From assembly GCF_000737695.1 (NCBI RefSeq), contig NZ_JPRM01000020.1:1-64000 (forward strand): a stretch of DNA of 64,000 nucleotides. The letters are read 5' to 3'. The notes beneath the pieces were generated by a model, which was not told where the DNA came from, did no database searches, and saw nothing but the letters and a program-made list of their open reading frames with translations. Position 1 is the stretch's first letter, and every line of letters starts with the position of its first letter. Both the position numbers and the translations under genes were made by a program. The DNA is from Flavobacterium hydatis. GTDB taxonomy: Bacteria; Bacteroidota; Bacteroidia; Flavobacteriales; Flavobacteriaceae. Shown in pieces: positions 1 to 10,748 of the stretch.

Positions 1-30
1 TTGGTTACAATTGTTAAAAAAGAAGCTTAA
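1..30 (+). CDS. 3' end of an upstream plus-strand gene (partial)
   Basis: The first 30 bases read in frame as nine sense codons (L-V-T-I-V-K-K-E-A) followed by TAA at 28-30. This could be the C-terminus of a gene that begins before the window. Nine codons are too few to identify a family, and an open frame this short can occur by chance, so this is only a possibility. Confidence 0.3.
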   Translation: MVTIVKKEA

Positions 31-286
31 ATCCCACAAAATAAAGCCATTACATTTTAACCTTCTTTCTTTTGCAATCTTAAATTACAGATATACTCGA
101 ATATAATAGACAATAATAATCTTGTAAAAAACTCGAATGTATAAACCAAATCTTTATCGCTAAAGAAATTGATTTTGTCTTTTTTCTGCTATTTTACAAA
201 TTAAGCCTAATCGATAAAATAATTATCGCATTGTTTTTTAGATAAATTGAGTCTCTATCCTTAACATAACTCAAATGAAAATTGAT

Positions 287-294
287 TACTTTTG
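287..294 (+). promoter_or_regulatory. -7 box (TACTTTTG) for uvrA
   Basis: A perfect match to the Bacteroidota -7 consensus TAnnTTTG lies 18 bases before the ATG at 313. A TTG that could open a longer reading frame (292) lies inside the box, so it cannot be the start of the transcribed message. No clear -33 TTG is seen at the expected 17-23 base spacing. The stretch 31-286 shows nothing else recognisable. Confidence 0.6.
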
Positions 295-312
295 TGGAAA
301 TTGATTTTTTGT

Positions 313-3105
313 ATGCAAATTGACCTTTCTACACTCGACCCAAAGAAAAATATCATTATTAAAGGTGCTCAGGTACATAATTTAAAAAATGTAGATGTTG
401 CCATTCCAAGAAACAAACTTGTTGTTATAACGGGACTTTCGGGTTCTGGAAAATCGAGTTTGGCTTTTGATACTTTGTATGCCGAAGGACAACGCCGTTA
501 TGTGGAGAGTTTGTCATCGTATGCGCGTCAGTTTTTAGGTCGATTAGATAAACCAAAGGTTGAATACATTAAAGGAATTGCTCCGGCAATTGCTATTGAG
601 CAGAAAGTAAATACTACCAATGCTCGTTCTACAGTAGGAACATCTACAGAGATTTACGATTATGTAAAGTTACTTTTTGCCAGAATTGGTCGTACATATT
701 CTCCGATTTCAGGTCAGGAAGTCAAAAAAAATACTGTTACCGATGTTGTTACCGATGTAAAAAGCTTTGAGTTAGATAGCAAATGGTTGCTTCTAGCTCC
801 TATTCATCTTGAAAAAGGAAGAAAACTAGAAGAGAAACTTAATGTTTTATTACAACAAGGTTTTGCTCGTATCTTAATAGATAACGAAATGGTTCGTCTT
901 GATGAATTTGCTTCTTCGCTTGACGCGAAAAAGGATCAGGATATCTTATTGATTATTGATAGAATAGTTGTAAAAGATGAGGAAGAATTTTATAACCGTC
1001 TTTCTGATGCTGTCCAAACTGCATTTTTTGAAGGAAAAGGAATTTGTTTTCTACAGGAATTAAGCACGAATAAAAGACTTAGTTATTCTAATAATTTTGA
1101 GTTAGACGGAATCACATTCTTAGAACCAAATCCGCATTTATTCAGTTTCAACAATCCATACGGAGCTTGTCCTGCTTGCGAAGGGTATGGAAATATTATT
1201 GGTATCGATGCCGATTTAGTTGTTCCAAATACTTCTTTATCTATTTACGAGAACGCTATTTTTCCTTGGCGCGGCGAAAGCATGAGTTGGTTTCGTGATC
1301 AGTTGGTAAATAATTCTCATAAATTCGATTTCCCAATACACAAACCTTACTTTCAATTAAGTGAGGAACAAAAAGAGTTAATCTGGAAAGGAAATCAATA
1401 TTTTGAAGGTTTAAATGATTTCTTCAAAGAACTAGAAGAGAAAAATTATAAAATTCAGAACAGAGTAATGCTTTCGCGTTACCGCGGAAAAACAAAATGC
1501 CATGTTTGTAAAGGAAAACGTTTACGAATAGAAGCTTCTTATGTAAAAATAAACGGTAAAACGGTTTCTGATTTAGTCGATTTACCAATTCAGCATTTAG
1601 TTACTTTTTTTAATGACATAGATCTTAACGTTTACGAAAAACAAATCGCAAAACGTTTGATGGTCGAAATTAATAATAGATTATCATTTTTAACAGAAGT
1701 AGGTTTATCTTATCTTACTTTAAACCGAAATTCTTCGACTCTTTCTGGTGGAGAATCTCAGCGTATCAATCTGGCAACTTCTCTAGGAAGTAGTTTGGTT
1801 GGGTCAATGTATATTCTAGATGAACCAAGTATTGGTTTGCATCCAAAGGATTCTGAACGATTGATAAAAGTGTTGCTTTCTCTTCGTGATTTAGGTAATA
1901 CGGTAATTGTTGTAGAACATGACGAAGACATCATGAAAGCTGCCGATATGATTATTGATATTGGCCCTGAAGCGGGAACTTTTGGAGGAGAATTAGTAGC
2001 TCAAGGAACGTATTATGAAATATTAAAATCGACGTCGCTAACGGCTAAATATTTAAATGGCGATTTAGAAATTTCTGTTCCTAAACACCGTCGAAAATCT
2101 AAAAACTTCGTACAGGTTATTGGTGCTCGCGAAAACAATCTTAAGAACATAGATGTTACTTTTCCATTAGATGTTTTAACCGTAATCACGGGTGTTTCTG
2201 GTAGCGGAAAAAGTACGCTTGTTAAGAAGATTTTATTCCCTGCTATTCAGAAAAAATTAGATAATGCAGCCGAAAAAGCAGGTCAGTTTACCGAAATAAA
2301 AGGTTCTTTCTCGCAAATAAAACATATCGAATATGTGGATCAAAATCCTATTGGAAGAAGTTCACGTTCTAATCCTGTAACATACATTAAGGCTTATGAT
2401 GATATTCGTGAATTATATGCCAAAGAAAAACTATCAAAAATAAGAGGCTACCAAGCCAAACATTTCTCTTTTAACGTAGATGGCGGAAGATGCGAAACTT
2501 GTAAAGGTGAAGGTTCTATTAACGTTGAGATGGTTTTTATGGCCGATGTACAGTTGCCATGCGAAACTTGTGGCGGAAAACGTTTCAAGAAAGAAATTTT
2601 AGAAATTGCTTTTGACGATAAAAACATCAATGACATCTTAACCATGACTATTGATGATGCTATTAGTTTCTTTTCAAAAAACAATCAAACTAAGATTACT
2701 CAAAAATTACAACCGCTCCAAGATGTTGGTTTAGGATATGTACAATTAGGACAATCTTCTTCTACTCTTTCTGGTGGTGAAGCGCAACGTATAAAACTAG
2801 CTTCGTTCCTGGTAAAAGGCGCTACAAAAGATAAAGCTTTATTTGTTTTTGATGAACCTACAACCGGACTTCATTTTCATGATATAAAGAAATTGTTAGC
2901 TTCATTTGATGCATTAATAGACAAAGGTCACTCGATAATTGTTATTGAACACAATCTTGACCTTATAAAATGTGCCGACTGGATAATAGATTTAGGTCCA
3001 GAAGGTGGAGAAAATGGTGGAGAATTATTGGCCGAAGGAACTCCAGAGGAAATCGTTAAAGTAAAAAAATCTATAACTGGTATTTATCTAAAAGACAAGC
3101 TATAA
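313..3105 (+). CDS. uvrA: Excinuclease ABC subunit A
   Basis: UvrA is the damage-recognition ATPase of nucleotide excision repair; it works as a dimer and loads UvrB. The protein (930 aa, usual family length) has two ABC modules. The first Walker [10 protein letters not shown], is near residue 45 and the second, GVSGSGKST, near 640. Both signature motifs read LSGGE, and the Walker B/D-loop regions read LDEPSIGLH and FDEPTTGLH. Zinc-finger cysteine pairs are visible as [17 protein letters not shown] in the first half and [17 protein letters not shown] in the second. I start at ATG 313 rather than TTG 292 because a -7 promoter box overlaps 292. Bacteroidota often carry more than one UvrA, so this may be one of several paralogues. 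It is transcribed toward, and nearly abuts, the convergent gene at 3113. Confidence 0.93.
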   Translation: MQIDLSTLDPKKNIIIKGAQVHNLKNVDVAIPRNKLVVITGLSGSGKSSLAFDTLYAEGQRRYVESLSSYARQFLGRLDKPKVEYIKGIAPAIAIEQKVNTTNARSTVGTSTEIYDYVKLLFARIGRTYSPISGQEVKKNTVTDVVTDVKSFELDSKWLLLAPIHLEKGRKLEEKLNVLLQQGFARILIDNEMVRLDEFASSLDAKKDQDILLIIDRIVVKDEEEFYNRLSDAVQTAFFEGKGICFLQELSTNKRLSYSNNFELDGITFLEPNPHLFSFNNPYGACPACEGYGNIIGIDADLVVPNTSLSIYENAIFPWRGESMSWFRDQLVNNSHKFDFPIHKPYFQLSEEQKELIWKGNQYFEGLNDFFKELEEKNYKIQNRVMLSRYRGKTKCHVCKGKRLRIEASYVKINGKTVSDLVDLPIQHLVTFFNDIDLNVYEKQIAKRLMVEINNRLSFLTEVGLSYLTLNRNSSTLSGGESQRINLATSLGSSLVGSMYILDEPSIGLHPKDSERLIKVLLSLRDLGNTVIVVEHDEDIMKAADMIIDIGPEAGTFGGELVAQGTYYEILKSTSLTAKYLNGDLEISVPKHRRKSKNFVQVIGARENNLKNIDVTFPLDVLTVITGVSGSGKSTLVKKILFPAIQKKLDNAAEKAGQFTEIKGSFSQIKHIEYVDQNPIGRSSRSNPVTYIKAYDDIRELYAKEKLSKIRGYQAKHFSFNVDGGRCETCKGEGSINVEMVFMADVQLPCETCGGKRFKKEILEIAFDDKNINDILTMTIDDAISFFSKNNQTKITQKLQPLQDVGLGYVQLGQSSSTLSGGEAQRIKLASFLVKGATKDKALFVFDEPTTGLHFHDIKKLLASFDALIDKGHSIIVIEHNLDLIKCADWIIDLGPEGGENGGELLAEGTPEEIVKVKKSITGIYLKDKL

Positions 3106-3112
3106 GCTTAGA

Positions 3113-3412
3113 TTATTCGTAGTAACATTTATCTTCAAAAGGAATTCCATCTTCATCGATGGCAACTAATATCTTTTTGTTTTTAGATGATTCTATGGTT
3201 AAATATAACCAAGCGATTGACCATAATCCGAATGTTAAGCAACAAATCAGGAAATTAAAACTATGATCAACTACTCTTTCCCCTTTTGATAAAACCGCAA
3301 AAAGCATTTCATCGTTTCTTTCTTCTAAGATAAAACCGTTATGTATTTTATTTGAAATTATATTCGAAAATACTTGTAGACTTTCTTCCTGTGTAAACTG
3401 TGGGCTTTTCAT
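3113..3412 (-). CDS. Small membrane protein of unknown function
   Basis: This 99-residue protein has a soluble N-terminal half and a hydrophobic stretch around residues 50-72 (FNFLICCLTFGLWSIAWLYL) that would cross or enter the membrane, followed by a charged tail. I do not recognise a family with certainty. A well-formed promoter lies upstream (see 3475-3505), which supports it as a real gene. Its stop is 7 bases from the uvrA stop, so the two genes are tightly convergent with no obvious hairpin terminator between them. Confidence 0.7.
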   Translation of the reverse strand: MKSPQFTQEESLQVFSNIISNKIHNGFILEERNDEMLFAVLSKGERVVDHSFNFLICCLTFGLWSIAWLYLTIESSKNKKILVAIDEDGIPFEDKCYYE

Positions 3413-3474
3413 AATCGATAATTAAAATTATTTTAGCTATTTACTTTAATAATTTATTTGGGGGAATTAGTAAA

Positions 3475-3505
3475 CAAAATTAGCTTACAATCATAAACTA
3501 CACAA
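3475..3505 (-). promoter_or_regulatory. Promoter (-33 TTG, -7 TAATTTTG) for the 99-aa membrane protein
   Basis: On the minus strand a TTG (3505-3503) and a perfect TAnnTTTG box (TAATTTTG, 3482-3475) are separated by 20 bases, within the 17-23 base spacing described for Bacteroidota promoters. The start codon of the gene is about 60 bases downstream. The rest of the 3413-3653 gap shows nothing distinctive. Confidence 0.6.
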
Positions 3506-3653
3506 TACCCACTTTTAGTGATATTACAATTAGTTTTTCATTATAAAATACTAAAACCTATTAATTCCACAAGATAAAGCCTCTTATCAAAAGCTTCATT
3601 ACACATAAGACAATCCTCGTTTTCTTCTAGCTATCTAATTCCCTATAAACAAA

Positions 3654-5330
3654 TTATAACTTGCCATTTATATTAAACGTAGGAGTTTCGTAATTATTAC
3701 CTAAATAATCCTCTGGTATTGTTGTTTTATTTCCATCACGTAGCGCTTTATAATGTGGCGACATAATTTCGATACCAGCTTCGTTAAAACTATCCTGAAT
3801 ATTTTGATGTAAGGATGAATAAATATGAGGTTGTTTTTGAGGTTCTTTAGTATAAGCGTTAATTTCATAAGCAACATAAAAATCATCCAAACCTGTTTGT
3901 AACACAAACGGTGCTGGAGTAGTTTCTATAAAATCTGTTTTGGTAGCTGCATTAAGTAATGCTTTATGAACATCTCGCCAAGGTACATCATACCCAATTG
4001 TAACGGTTGTATGCATAACCAATCCTCTCGATTCTTCTTTTGTATTTGCCGAATAATTTGTTGATGTGCTCGATAAAACAGATGAATTTGGTATGGTAAT
4101 ATCCTCAAATTTCGGTGTTCTTATACGTGTAACTAAAGCCGTTTTTTCGATTACTTCCCCACTTACATCTCCTATTTTTATGAAATCACCAATCTTAAAA
4201 GGACGCATATATGTTATTACAAGTCCAGCAACCATATTAGCAATTGCGTTAGAAGATCCTAATGAAAATAAAATCCCCACAAAAACCGAAACTCCTTTAA
4301 ATATAGGTGAATCTGAACCTGGTAAGTACGGAAAAATAATTACCAGCATAAAGGCATACATTAAAAATCGGATGATATTAAAGGTTGGTTTTGCCCAATC
4401 GCTATAAAAACCATCTATTTTAATATTTCCTTTGCTAATCTCATCAACAAAAAACTTAATCGCTTTTAAGGTGTATCTAAAAATAAATGCAATTACTAGT
4501 ATTGTAAATAAATTAGGCAGAAATGCCAGAAAACTCAACACAGCCAATTTTGCAGGGGTAAGAATCCATCGTAATAAAGTTGTTGTATATCCTTCTGTAG
4601 CGGGGAAAATACTAAATAGTATCGGTAACGATAAATACACTATTAATAATAAAACAAAAACCTTTATTGCACCTATTAGTCGCAATGCTAAGAAGTGTTG
4701 CTTCCGCGGACTAAGAATCGTTATCTCATTGTACTTGTACCCAGTAAAATACTTTTTTTTATTTCTAGATACATAAAGACTCACTTTATTAAAAAGTTTG
4801 CCTACAAAAAACAATACTAGACCAAGAATTGATATTAGTAGCGCTGTTAAACCGAGTCTTTTTGGTAACAAGGAATAATTTTCGTTCTGAAAAAGAATGG
4901 CTCTTTTTATTGCTGTAAAATTACGCTTGGCAACATCGGCTGCAGGCATATTCTCTGATTTTGCATCAGCTTCCAGAATCGACATTATTACAAAATCACT
5001 TTCGTAAACAATATCCAGACTTATATCCGAAGGAATAATTTTTAGAGAATCGCTTACAAAAAAAGCATCTTCGTAAATCTTTTTTATTTTATCAGAAATC
5101 GCTTTGGCTCTATTCTCGGCAGAGAACGAACCAACTTTATTATAAACATAAAAAAGGGTGTCTTTAAAAGGAGTTACGGGATATCCTTTTAAATTAGTTT
5201 TAGCAATCGTATCTACAGTATTACTTTCTACGATTTCTTTTTCAGGTTGTTTTTTTGCCTTTTGGGCAAAACTAACTTGTGAAACTAATAGCAATGAAAT
5301 AAACAGAAAAACAATTACCCTCTTTTTCAT
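3654..5330 (-). CDS. Mechanosensitive ion channel, MscS family
   Basis: Predicted inner-membrane channel that opens under membrane tension to release solutes on osmotic downshock. The 558-aa product begins with a signal-peptide-like segment (MKKRVIVFLFISLLLVSQ, cleavage after SFAQ). A periplasmic region of about 130 residues and several membrane segments follow, then the MscS core: the glycine/alanine-rich pore helix (GSSNAIANMVAGLVITYMRP) and the beta domain (FKIGDFIKIGDVSGEVIEKT, IPNSSVLSS). The ATG at 5330 is preferred over the one at 5351 because the signal peptide begins there and a -7 box lies 34 bases upstream. The N-terminal extension makes it longer than E. coli MscS (286 aa), as is common in this phylum. 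Confidence 0.88.
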   Translation of the reverse strand: MKKRVIVFLFISLLLVSQVSFAQKAKKQPEKEIVESNTVDTIAKTNLKGYPVTPFKDTLFYVYNKVGSFSAENRAKAISDKIKKIYEDAFFVSDSLKIIPSDISLDIVYESDFVIMSILEADAKSENMPAADVAKRNFTAIKRAILFQNENYSLLPKRLGLTALLISILGLVLFFVGKLFNKVSLYVSRNKKKYFTGYKYNEITILSPRKQHFLALRLIGAIKVFVLLLIVYLSLPILFSIFPATEGYTTTLLRWILTPAKLAVLSFLAFLPNLFTILVIAFIFRYTLKAIKFFVDEISKGNIKIDGFYSDWAKPTFNIIRFLMYAFMLVIIFPYLPGSDSPIFKGVSVFVGILFSLGSSNAIANMVAGLVITYMRPFKIGDFIKIGDVSGEVIEKTALVTRIRTPKFEDITIPNSSVLSSTSTNYSANTKEESRGLVMHTTVTIGYDVPWRDVHKALLNAATKTDFIETTPAPFVLQTGLDDFYVAYEINAYTKEPQKQPHIYSSLHQNIQDSFNEAGIEIMSPHYKALRDGNKTTIPEDYLGNNYETPTFNINGKL

Positions 5331-5363
5331 ATCTGTATGTAATAAAACCACAAGCGGTTATAA

Positions 5364-5371
5364 CAAATATA
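5364..5371 (-). promoter_or_regulatory. -7 box (TATATTTG) for the MscS channel
   Basis: A perfect TAnnTTTG box on the minus strand, about 34 bases before the ATG at 5330. No matching -33 TTG was seen. Confidence 0.5.
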
Positions 5372-5413
5372 AAAACAAAATGAATCACTTTTTATTTCTG
5401 ACCTTATTTCTTA

Positions 5414-6883
5414 CTAAATTTTAATTCCAAGCTTATTTATGAACTTATCTATTACTTGGTTTATCTCTTTAGATATGGCGAATTTATAGTTTAAATACAC
5501 ATAAAAAACCGTCACAATAGCAGATTTTAAAGCAATTCCGATTAACGGATACACTTGAAACTCCCAGAAGTAAAACAATAAAAACAATACTGTTGTAACC
5601 AGCAATGAATACAGATTTTGCTTTGTAAAAGGATATAAATGAAGTTTCTTAACTACAAAAAGTAATTTTGCTAAACTGTATGCCGTAATAGATAGTAACG
5701 TTGCAAATGCAGAACCTTTAATACCATAAATCGGTATGAAAATTATATTTAAAACAAAGGTTAAAACAACTAAACCTAATCCCAAGAACAATACCGTTCG
5801 GTAGTATTTTGTATTAAAAATAATAGCATTATTATTCCCCAAAATAAGATCAAAATATTTAGATAATCCAATCATAAAAACAACTGGAACTCCTCCTCTA
5901 TATTGCTCAGGAACTATTTCATACAACTGATTAATATTTACGAAAATACACAACATCACAAACCCACCTACAATCTGCAAGTTTATAGATGTCTTTTTGT
6001 ACAAATCATTCAATTCATCATGTTTATCATCATGCATTAACTTTGCCGTAATAGGATACACAATTTGATGCATCGCACGGCTAGGAACTGAGATTACCAA
6101 GGCAATATATGTTGCTACTGAATAATAAGCAATATTCTCAATTTTCATATATTGATTAAGCATAAGCTTATCTCCATCCAAAAGTAAATTAGCAACACTT
6201 CCTGAAAGAATTATATAAAATGTATATTCCATTACACTTTTTACATTCTCTGGTATTGTAATCTGGAAGTTTGGCTTCTTGATACTAAAAGCGTAAAACA
6301 TTGTTACAATAAAAGCTAAAAAATAAATCCCTGCCGTTATATATACAAATTGAATTAAGGTTATCCAATGAAAATACAATCCTATTAATACAAACGAAGA
6401 GAACAATCTTAAGCCAACTTCTTTTATAAAATTCCCAAAAACGGAATGCATATGTACTCTTGCCCAAGCATAAAAAATCTCGAAATAAGCCATGCAAATT
6501 CCAACAAAAGGAATCAATAAAATAAACTCTTTTACAACAGGATTTTTCTTTGAAACGAAGGCTGTAATATCATCAAAAAAGAAGATTCCGATTATCCCTA
6601 GCGGAATACACATTAGTATTGGAAACAAAGCCGTAAATGACAAAAACTGCTCCCTTTCTTCTTCTGTTTTATATTGAGAATAAAATTTGACTAACGTATT
6701 TTGCATTCCGATAGCAAACAAAGGCATAATTACATTTGCTGCAGAAAGAATATAATTTGTTAATCCGTAATACGTTTCGCCTAAATAAATCGGGTATAAA
6801 TAAAGCGTGTTTAATGCACCAATACCAAAACCAATATATGTTATAATAGTATTTTTAAAAGACTGATTTAAGACTATGCCCAT
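5414..6883 (-). CDS. Polysaccharide flippase (Wzx/MATE-like, oligosaccharide exporter)
   Basis: A 489-aa integral membrane protein with about 12-14 hydrophobic segments, beginning with a typical flippase N-terminus (residues 9-40, ending in the LYPIYLGETYYGL motif). The family moves lipid-linked oligosaccharide repeat units across the inner membrane for O-antigen, capsule or exopolysaccharide assembly. It is the last gene of a minus-strand run (DUF4834, YfhO, glycosyltransferase, flippase) with 40-55 base gaps, which supports a role in surface glycan production. Substrate specificity cannot be read from the sequence. Confidence 0.83.
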   Translation of the reverse strand: MGIVLNQSFKNTIITYIGFGIGALNTLYLYPIYLGETYYGLTNYILSAANVIMPLFAIGMQNTLVKFYSQYKTEEEREQFLSFTALFPILMCIPLGIIGIFFFDDITAFVSKKNPVVKEFILLIPFVGICMAYFEIFYAWARVHMHSVFGNFIKEVGLRLFSSFVLIGLYFHWITLIQFVYITAGIYFLAFIVTMFYAFSIKKPNFQITIPENVKSVMEYTFYIILSGSVANLLLDGDKLMLNQYMKIENIAYYSVATYIALVISVPSRAMHQIVYPITAKLMHDDKHDELNDLYKKTSINLQIVGGFVMLCIFVNINQLYEIVPEQYRGGVPVVFMIGLSKYFDLILGNNNAIIFNTKYYRTVLFLGLGLVVLTFVLNIIFIPIYGIKGSAFATLLSITAYSLAKLLFVVKKLHLYPFTKQNLYSLLVTTVLFLLFYFWEFQVYPLIGIALKSAIVTVFYVYLNYKFAISKEINQVIDKFINKLGIKI

Positions 6884-6924
6884 TGAAGGTATTTATGTTT
6901 TTTATTGAAATTTTAAAAAGTATT

Positions 6925-8208
6925 CTATTTAATCAATTGTGCTAACTGTTTTGTTAGGTTTTTTCTAGAATATTGTTGTAATCCTACTCCGTTTGATTGT
7001 AGTTTTCCTTCTAAAAATTGATTATAAAAATCCAAAATTACACTTTTTAATTTCATTTTTTCAGAATAGTCAAAAAACACACCCGTATTTGTCTGAGTTA
7101 TAATATCTGAGAAGTCAGAACCTTTTGGTCCAATTGCAATTATTGGTCTGTTAGAAACCATATATTCAAACAATTTACCAGGAATAATACTCTTTGTATC
7201 TTCTGAATTGATTTCGATCAATAATAAAACCTGAGATTTTTTCTGATGTGCAATAGCTTCTTTATGCGAAACATACCCTAAATTATTCAGATAGTCGTTA
7301 AGTTTAAACTTAGTAATTGTTTCTAATACTTCCTGACTTACAGCTCCAATTAGTTTTATCTCTAAATGTTGTTTGAATTCAGGAATTTCTTGTAATAACT
7401 CAACCAAACATTCCCATAACAAAAGTGGGTTTCTTTCTGATAAAAAAGAACCAATATGGGCCAAAGTAAATTTGGTATCTAATGTTTGTTTCTCGACATT
7501 TTCTACATCATAACCATTAGTAATAACTTCAATAGGTTTTGTCGTTATTTCCTGAAATTCAGTTTTAGTCGTTTTACTCGTTACAAGAATAGTATCTGCA
7601 GTATTTAAAACCTGATGTTCTAGTTTCTTATGCTTTTTGGCAGCATAACTCGATAAACGCAATGATTTATGATATCCAATAGTAGTCCATGGATCACGAA
7701 AATCAGCAAACCATTTTACATTTAATTTTTGTTTTAATTCTAATCCAATAAGATGTAAACTATGTGGCGGGCCAGAAGTTACAATCGTATCAATATTATT
7801 CTCTATAATATATTTTTCTAAAAAAGAGACCGATGGTTTTACCCATAATACACGAGCATCTGGAATAAATAAATTACCACGAATCCAAAGAAATGTTTTA
7901 TCAAGAAGAGATTGCTTTTTTTGATTCGGAATAATTCCCGAAGCAATTTTCTTTGTTTTATTTTTCGAAAAAAAAGAAGCTAATTGGTATGGTTCTATAA
8001 TTTTATTCTTAATAACTATTACCTGATCCGAAACTTCATTTACCAACCCTTCATCAACAATAGGATATGTTGGGTTTTCTGGCACATATACAATTGGCTG
8101 AACACCAAATTCTGGCAAATATTTTACAAATTTTAACCAACGTTGTACGCCAGGTCCTCCAGCTGGTGGAAAGTAATATGTTATAATTAGGAGTTTCTTT
8201 TGTTCCAA
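6925..8208 (-). CDS. Glycosyltransferase, GT4-like
   Basis: A 427-aa cytoplasmic or peripheral-membrane glycosyltransferase with the GT-B layout. The N-terminal acceptor half starts ITYYFPPAGGPGVQRWLKF, a typical opening of Bacteroidota GT4 enzymes. The C-terminal donor half carries IGSFLSERNP and IPGKLFEYMVSNRPIIAIGP, the latter containing the E-x7-type nucleotide-sugar binding region. It lies between the YfhO gene (53-base gap) and the flippase (42-base gap), so it probably adds a sugar to the glycan exported by the flippase. Donor and acceptor are not predictable. Confidence 0.85.
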   Translation of the reverse strand: MEQKKLLIITYYFPPAGGPGVQRWLKFVKYLPEFGVQPIVYVPENPTYPIVDEGLVNEVSDQVIVIKNKIIEPYQLASFFSKNKTKKIASGIIPNQKKQSLLDKTFLWIRGNLFIPDARVLWVKPSVSFLEKYIIENNIDTIVTSGPPHSLHLIGLELKQKLNVKWFADFRDPWTTIGYHKSLRLSSYAAKKHKKLEHQVLNTADTILVTSKTTKTEFQEITTKPIEVITNGYDVENVEKQTLDTKFTLAHIGSFLSERNPLLLWECLVELLQEIPEFKQHLEIKLIGAVSQEVLETITKFKLNDYLNNLGYVSHKEAIAHQKKSQVLLLIEINSEDTKSIIPGKLFEYMVSNRPIIAIGPKGSDFSDIITQTNTGVFFDYSEKMKLKSVILDFYNQFLEGKLQSNGVGLQQYSRKNLTKQLAQLIK

Positions 8209-8260
8209 GAAAAAAATGATTTAATGTTTAAAGTTGCAAACTGAGACTAAAAATCGATTA

Positions 8261-10699
8261 CTATACAGTAACCGATTTTTTTCTTTCAAAATAAATTCCT
8301 CCAATTAAAAGAACTAGCATTCCTATTGAGCTAGCAAGTGTAATCATACTACCAGTTTTAACAACTTCTGGTTCAAATTTAAATTCTATTGTATGTTTTC
8401 CTCCAGGAACCTCAAGTGCTCTTAATACATAATCTACAGGAAAATGATCTGTAAGTTTACCATCAATATAAGCATTCCATCCTTTTTCATAATAAATCTC
8501 AGAGAATACAGCTAAACCATCATTTAAGTTATCCGATGTGTATTTGATATAATTTGGTTTATAAACGTCTAATTTTATAGTTCCGCTTGCATCCCATTTT
8601 TTCTTTAATCGAGCACTTTTAAACTTAGAACCATGGTCATGAATATTAAAAACAGCTACGTTTTTAGTATCTAAATGGTCTAAAAATTTCATTTCGGCAT
8701 CGGCAGTATTTACCAATTTTACATCTTTTACAAACCAAGCATTTCCGTTTGTATTTGGATTTATTGTCGGGAATTCTTGTCCTTCTTTATTTGTTTGGAT
8801 TATGTATTTTATATTTAACATATCCAATACTTCCATATTATTCTTAGCTATTTGATAATCAAACAACTGTTGCATTCTTCTAGGTTTTGCAGCATGATAT
8901 CCGCCAATTGATTTATGGAAATAAGAAGCTCTCGCACTTGATAAGTTTCCATTTACTTCAAAAACTCTATAATGTGTAGTATCTTTTAAAATTTGCACAT
9001 CCGAAGGCGTTTCCTGAAAAGGAACTGCTACTTCTCTTCCGCTTACAAAATCTTTAGCCGAAACATATTTTTTGTCTACAAAGAACAAATCAAAAATCAT
9101 AAAAACACTCACAATAATTAATGCAGTATTTTGAGATAATTTGTTCTTGATAAAGAACCATAAAACACCAAAAGTAACTACGATAAAAAATCCTGAACGC
9201 AACAAATCTGCAGAGTATAACGTTCTTCTGTCTTCTTTAAGCGCATCTACAAAATCAGGCCCGTAACTCTCTAAGAAATAACTATCGCTACCTCCAGAAA
9301 AATTAAACATGCTCTTACAGAAAACCAATATTAGTAAAACACCAATACTAAATACTCCTGTTTGTACCAATCCTTTTTGTTGTAGTTTTGGGTCAATATC
9401 TTTTAGTTTAAAGAAAGACTGTAATCCCATAATTGCAAGAACAGGGAAACATAATTCTAAAATAACTTGTATAGAAGAAACTGCTCTAAATTTATCATAC
9501 ATAGGAACATGATCAATAAAGAAGTCAGTCACTATCGGAAAGTTTTTCCCCCAAGAAAGTACTAAAGCAACCATTGCTCCTGAGAAAAACACATATTTTA
9601 TTTTTCTATCATCTATAAACAAAGCCAAAACTGCCAAAAAGAAAACGATAACACCAATATATGCCGGAGCAGCTACAATAGGCTGATCTCCCCAATAGGT
9701 TGGCATTGCGGTAACAAAATCCTTAGCCGTCACTTCTGGAACACCTTGTCCAATCATGAATTCGTACATCTTACTATCTGTACCAACATTTTCACTATTA
9801 GAACCACCAAATAATCTTGGCGCAATTAAGTTAAAACTTTCAGCAATTCCGTAACTGTATTCTGTAATATAATCACGAGTTAATGCGCTTCCGTTTGTAT
9901 TGCTTTTAGAACCATCAGGATTAAATGTTAATTCACTTTTTCCTCTGGTACTAAAACCAGCATATTCGCTAGTTGCCATTAAATTAGTAGCATTTGCGCC
10001 TAAAGCAAAAATTCCAGCCACTGCCAAAACTCCAAATGAGATTAAAAGTGGCTTATATTCTTTTTCTTTAATAAAATTGAAAGTGTAATATCCTGAAAGA
10101 ATCAATAAGAATATTAATAAATAATAGGTCATCTGGTAGTGGTTAGCATTAATTTCTAACGCTACCGCAAACATGGTGAGCAAACCTCCGAGAATATATT
10201 TTTTCTGGAATACGAGTATAAATCCAGCAATAACCAATGGCATATACGCAATAGCGTGTGCTTTGGCATTGTGGCCAACTCCAAGAATTATAATTAAATA
10301 GGTAGAGAATCCAAAAGCGAGAGCTCCAATAAAAGCCTTAAGTGGATCTATTTTTAAAACCAACAACAAACCATAAAATCCTAAGAAATATAGGAAAAGA
10401 TAATCTGCCGGACGAGGTAAAAATCGCAAAGCATCGTCTATTTGACCTACATAATCATGTGGATAATTAGCTCCTAATTGATAAGTTGGCATTCCGCCAA
10501 AAGCCGAATTTGTCCAGTATGGTTCAGAATGTTCAGTTGCTCTGAAATCATTTTGCTCTTTGGCCATTCCGGTATATTGTGCAATATCCGATTGAAAAAT
10601 CTGTTTTCCTTGTAATACAGGATAAAAATAAATTAAAGAAACGAGTACAAATCCCAATATAACAAGGGCATGCGGATAAAGCTTATTTATTACTTTCAA
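8261..10699 (-). CDS. YfhO family membrane protein
   Basis: An 812-aa multi-pass membrane protein with a first helix at residues 9-30 and about a dozen hydrophobic segments. After them comes a C-terminal extracytoplasmic domain (roughly 560-780) ending in a last membrane helix and a basic tail. YfhO proteins are GT-C-fold, glycosyltransferase-like; in Firmicutes relatives have been linked to teichoic acid glycosylation, whereas the Bacteroidota members are largely uncharacterised. The family call rests on overall layout and on motifs such as YWTNSAFGGMPTYQ near residue 60 and the C-terminal YYEKGWNAYIDG. It is followed within about 50 bases by a glycosyltransferase and a flippase, consistent with cell-surface glycan modification. 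Confidence 0.85.
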   Translation of the reverse strand: MKVINKLYPHALVILGFVLVSLIYFYPVLQGKQIFQSDIAQYTGMAKEQNDFRATEHSEPYWTNSAFGGMPTYQLGANYPHDYVGQIDDALRFLPRPADYLFLYFLGFYGLLLVLKIDPLKAFIGALAFGFSTYLIIILGVGHNAKAHAIAYMPLVIAGFILVFQKKYILGGLLTMFAVALEINANHYQMTYYLLIFLLILSGYYTFNFIKEKEYKPLLISFGVLAVAGIFALGANATNLMATSEYAGFSTRGKSELTFNPDGSKSNTNGSALTRDYITEYSYGIAESFNLIAPRLFGGSNSENVGTDSKMYEFMIGQGVPEVTAKDFVTAMPTYWGDQPIVAAPAYIGVIVFFLAVLALFIDDRKIKYVFFSGAMVALVLSWGKNFPIVTDFFIDHVPMYDKFRAVSSIQVILELCFPVLAIMGLQSFFKLKDIDPKLQQKGLVQTGVFSIGVLLILVFCKSMFNFSGGSDSYFLESYGPDFVDALKEDRRTLYSADLLRSGFFIVVTFGVLWFFIKNKLSQNTALIIVSVFMIFDLFFVDKKYVSAKDFVSGREVAVPFQETPSDVQILKDTTHYRVFEVNGNLSSARASYFHKSIGGYHAAKPRRMQQLFDYQIAKNNMEVLDMLNIKYIIQTNKEGQEFPTINPNTNGNAWFVKDVKLVNTADAEMKFLDHLDTKNVAVFNIHDHGSKFKSARLKKKWDASGTIKLDVYKPNYIKYTSDNLNDGLAVFSEIYYEKGWNAYIDGKLTDHFPVDYVLRALEVPGGKHTIEFKFEPEVVKTGSMITLASSIGMLVLLIGGIYFERKKSVTV

Positions 10700-10748
10700 T
10701 TTTGGTGGGTTTGGTTATGGATGAAAATCTCTTATTTTGACTACAAAC

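Noticed and set aside
292..312. TTG start seven codons before the uvrA ATG
   Set aside because: The perfect -7 box at 287-294 overlaps it, so it is not in the message; M-Q-I-D at 313 is a sensible UvrA start.
4066..4776. Two plus-strand frames (113 and 114 aa) opposite the MscS gene
   Set aside because: They are shadows of the MscS coding strand with no recognisable domain or promoter, and the MscS motifs are intact in the other frame.
5158..5424. 88-aa plus-strand frame over the MscS signal peptide region
   Set aside because: Antisense shadow with no supporting motif.
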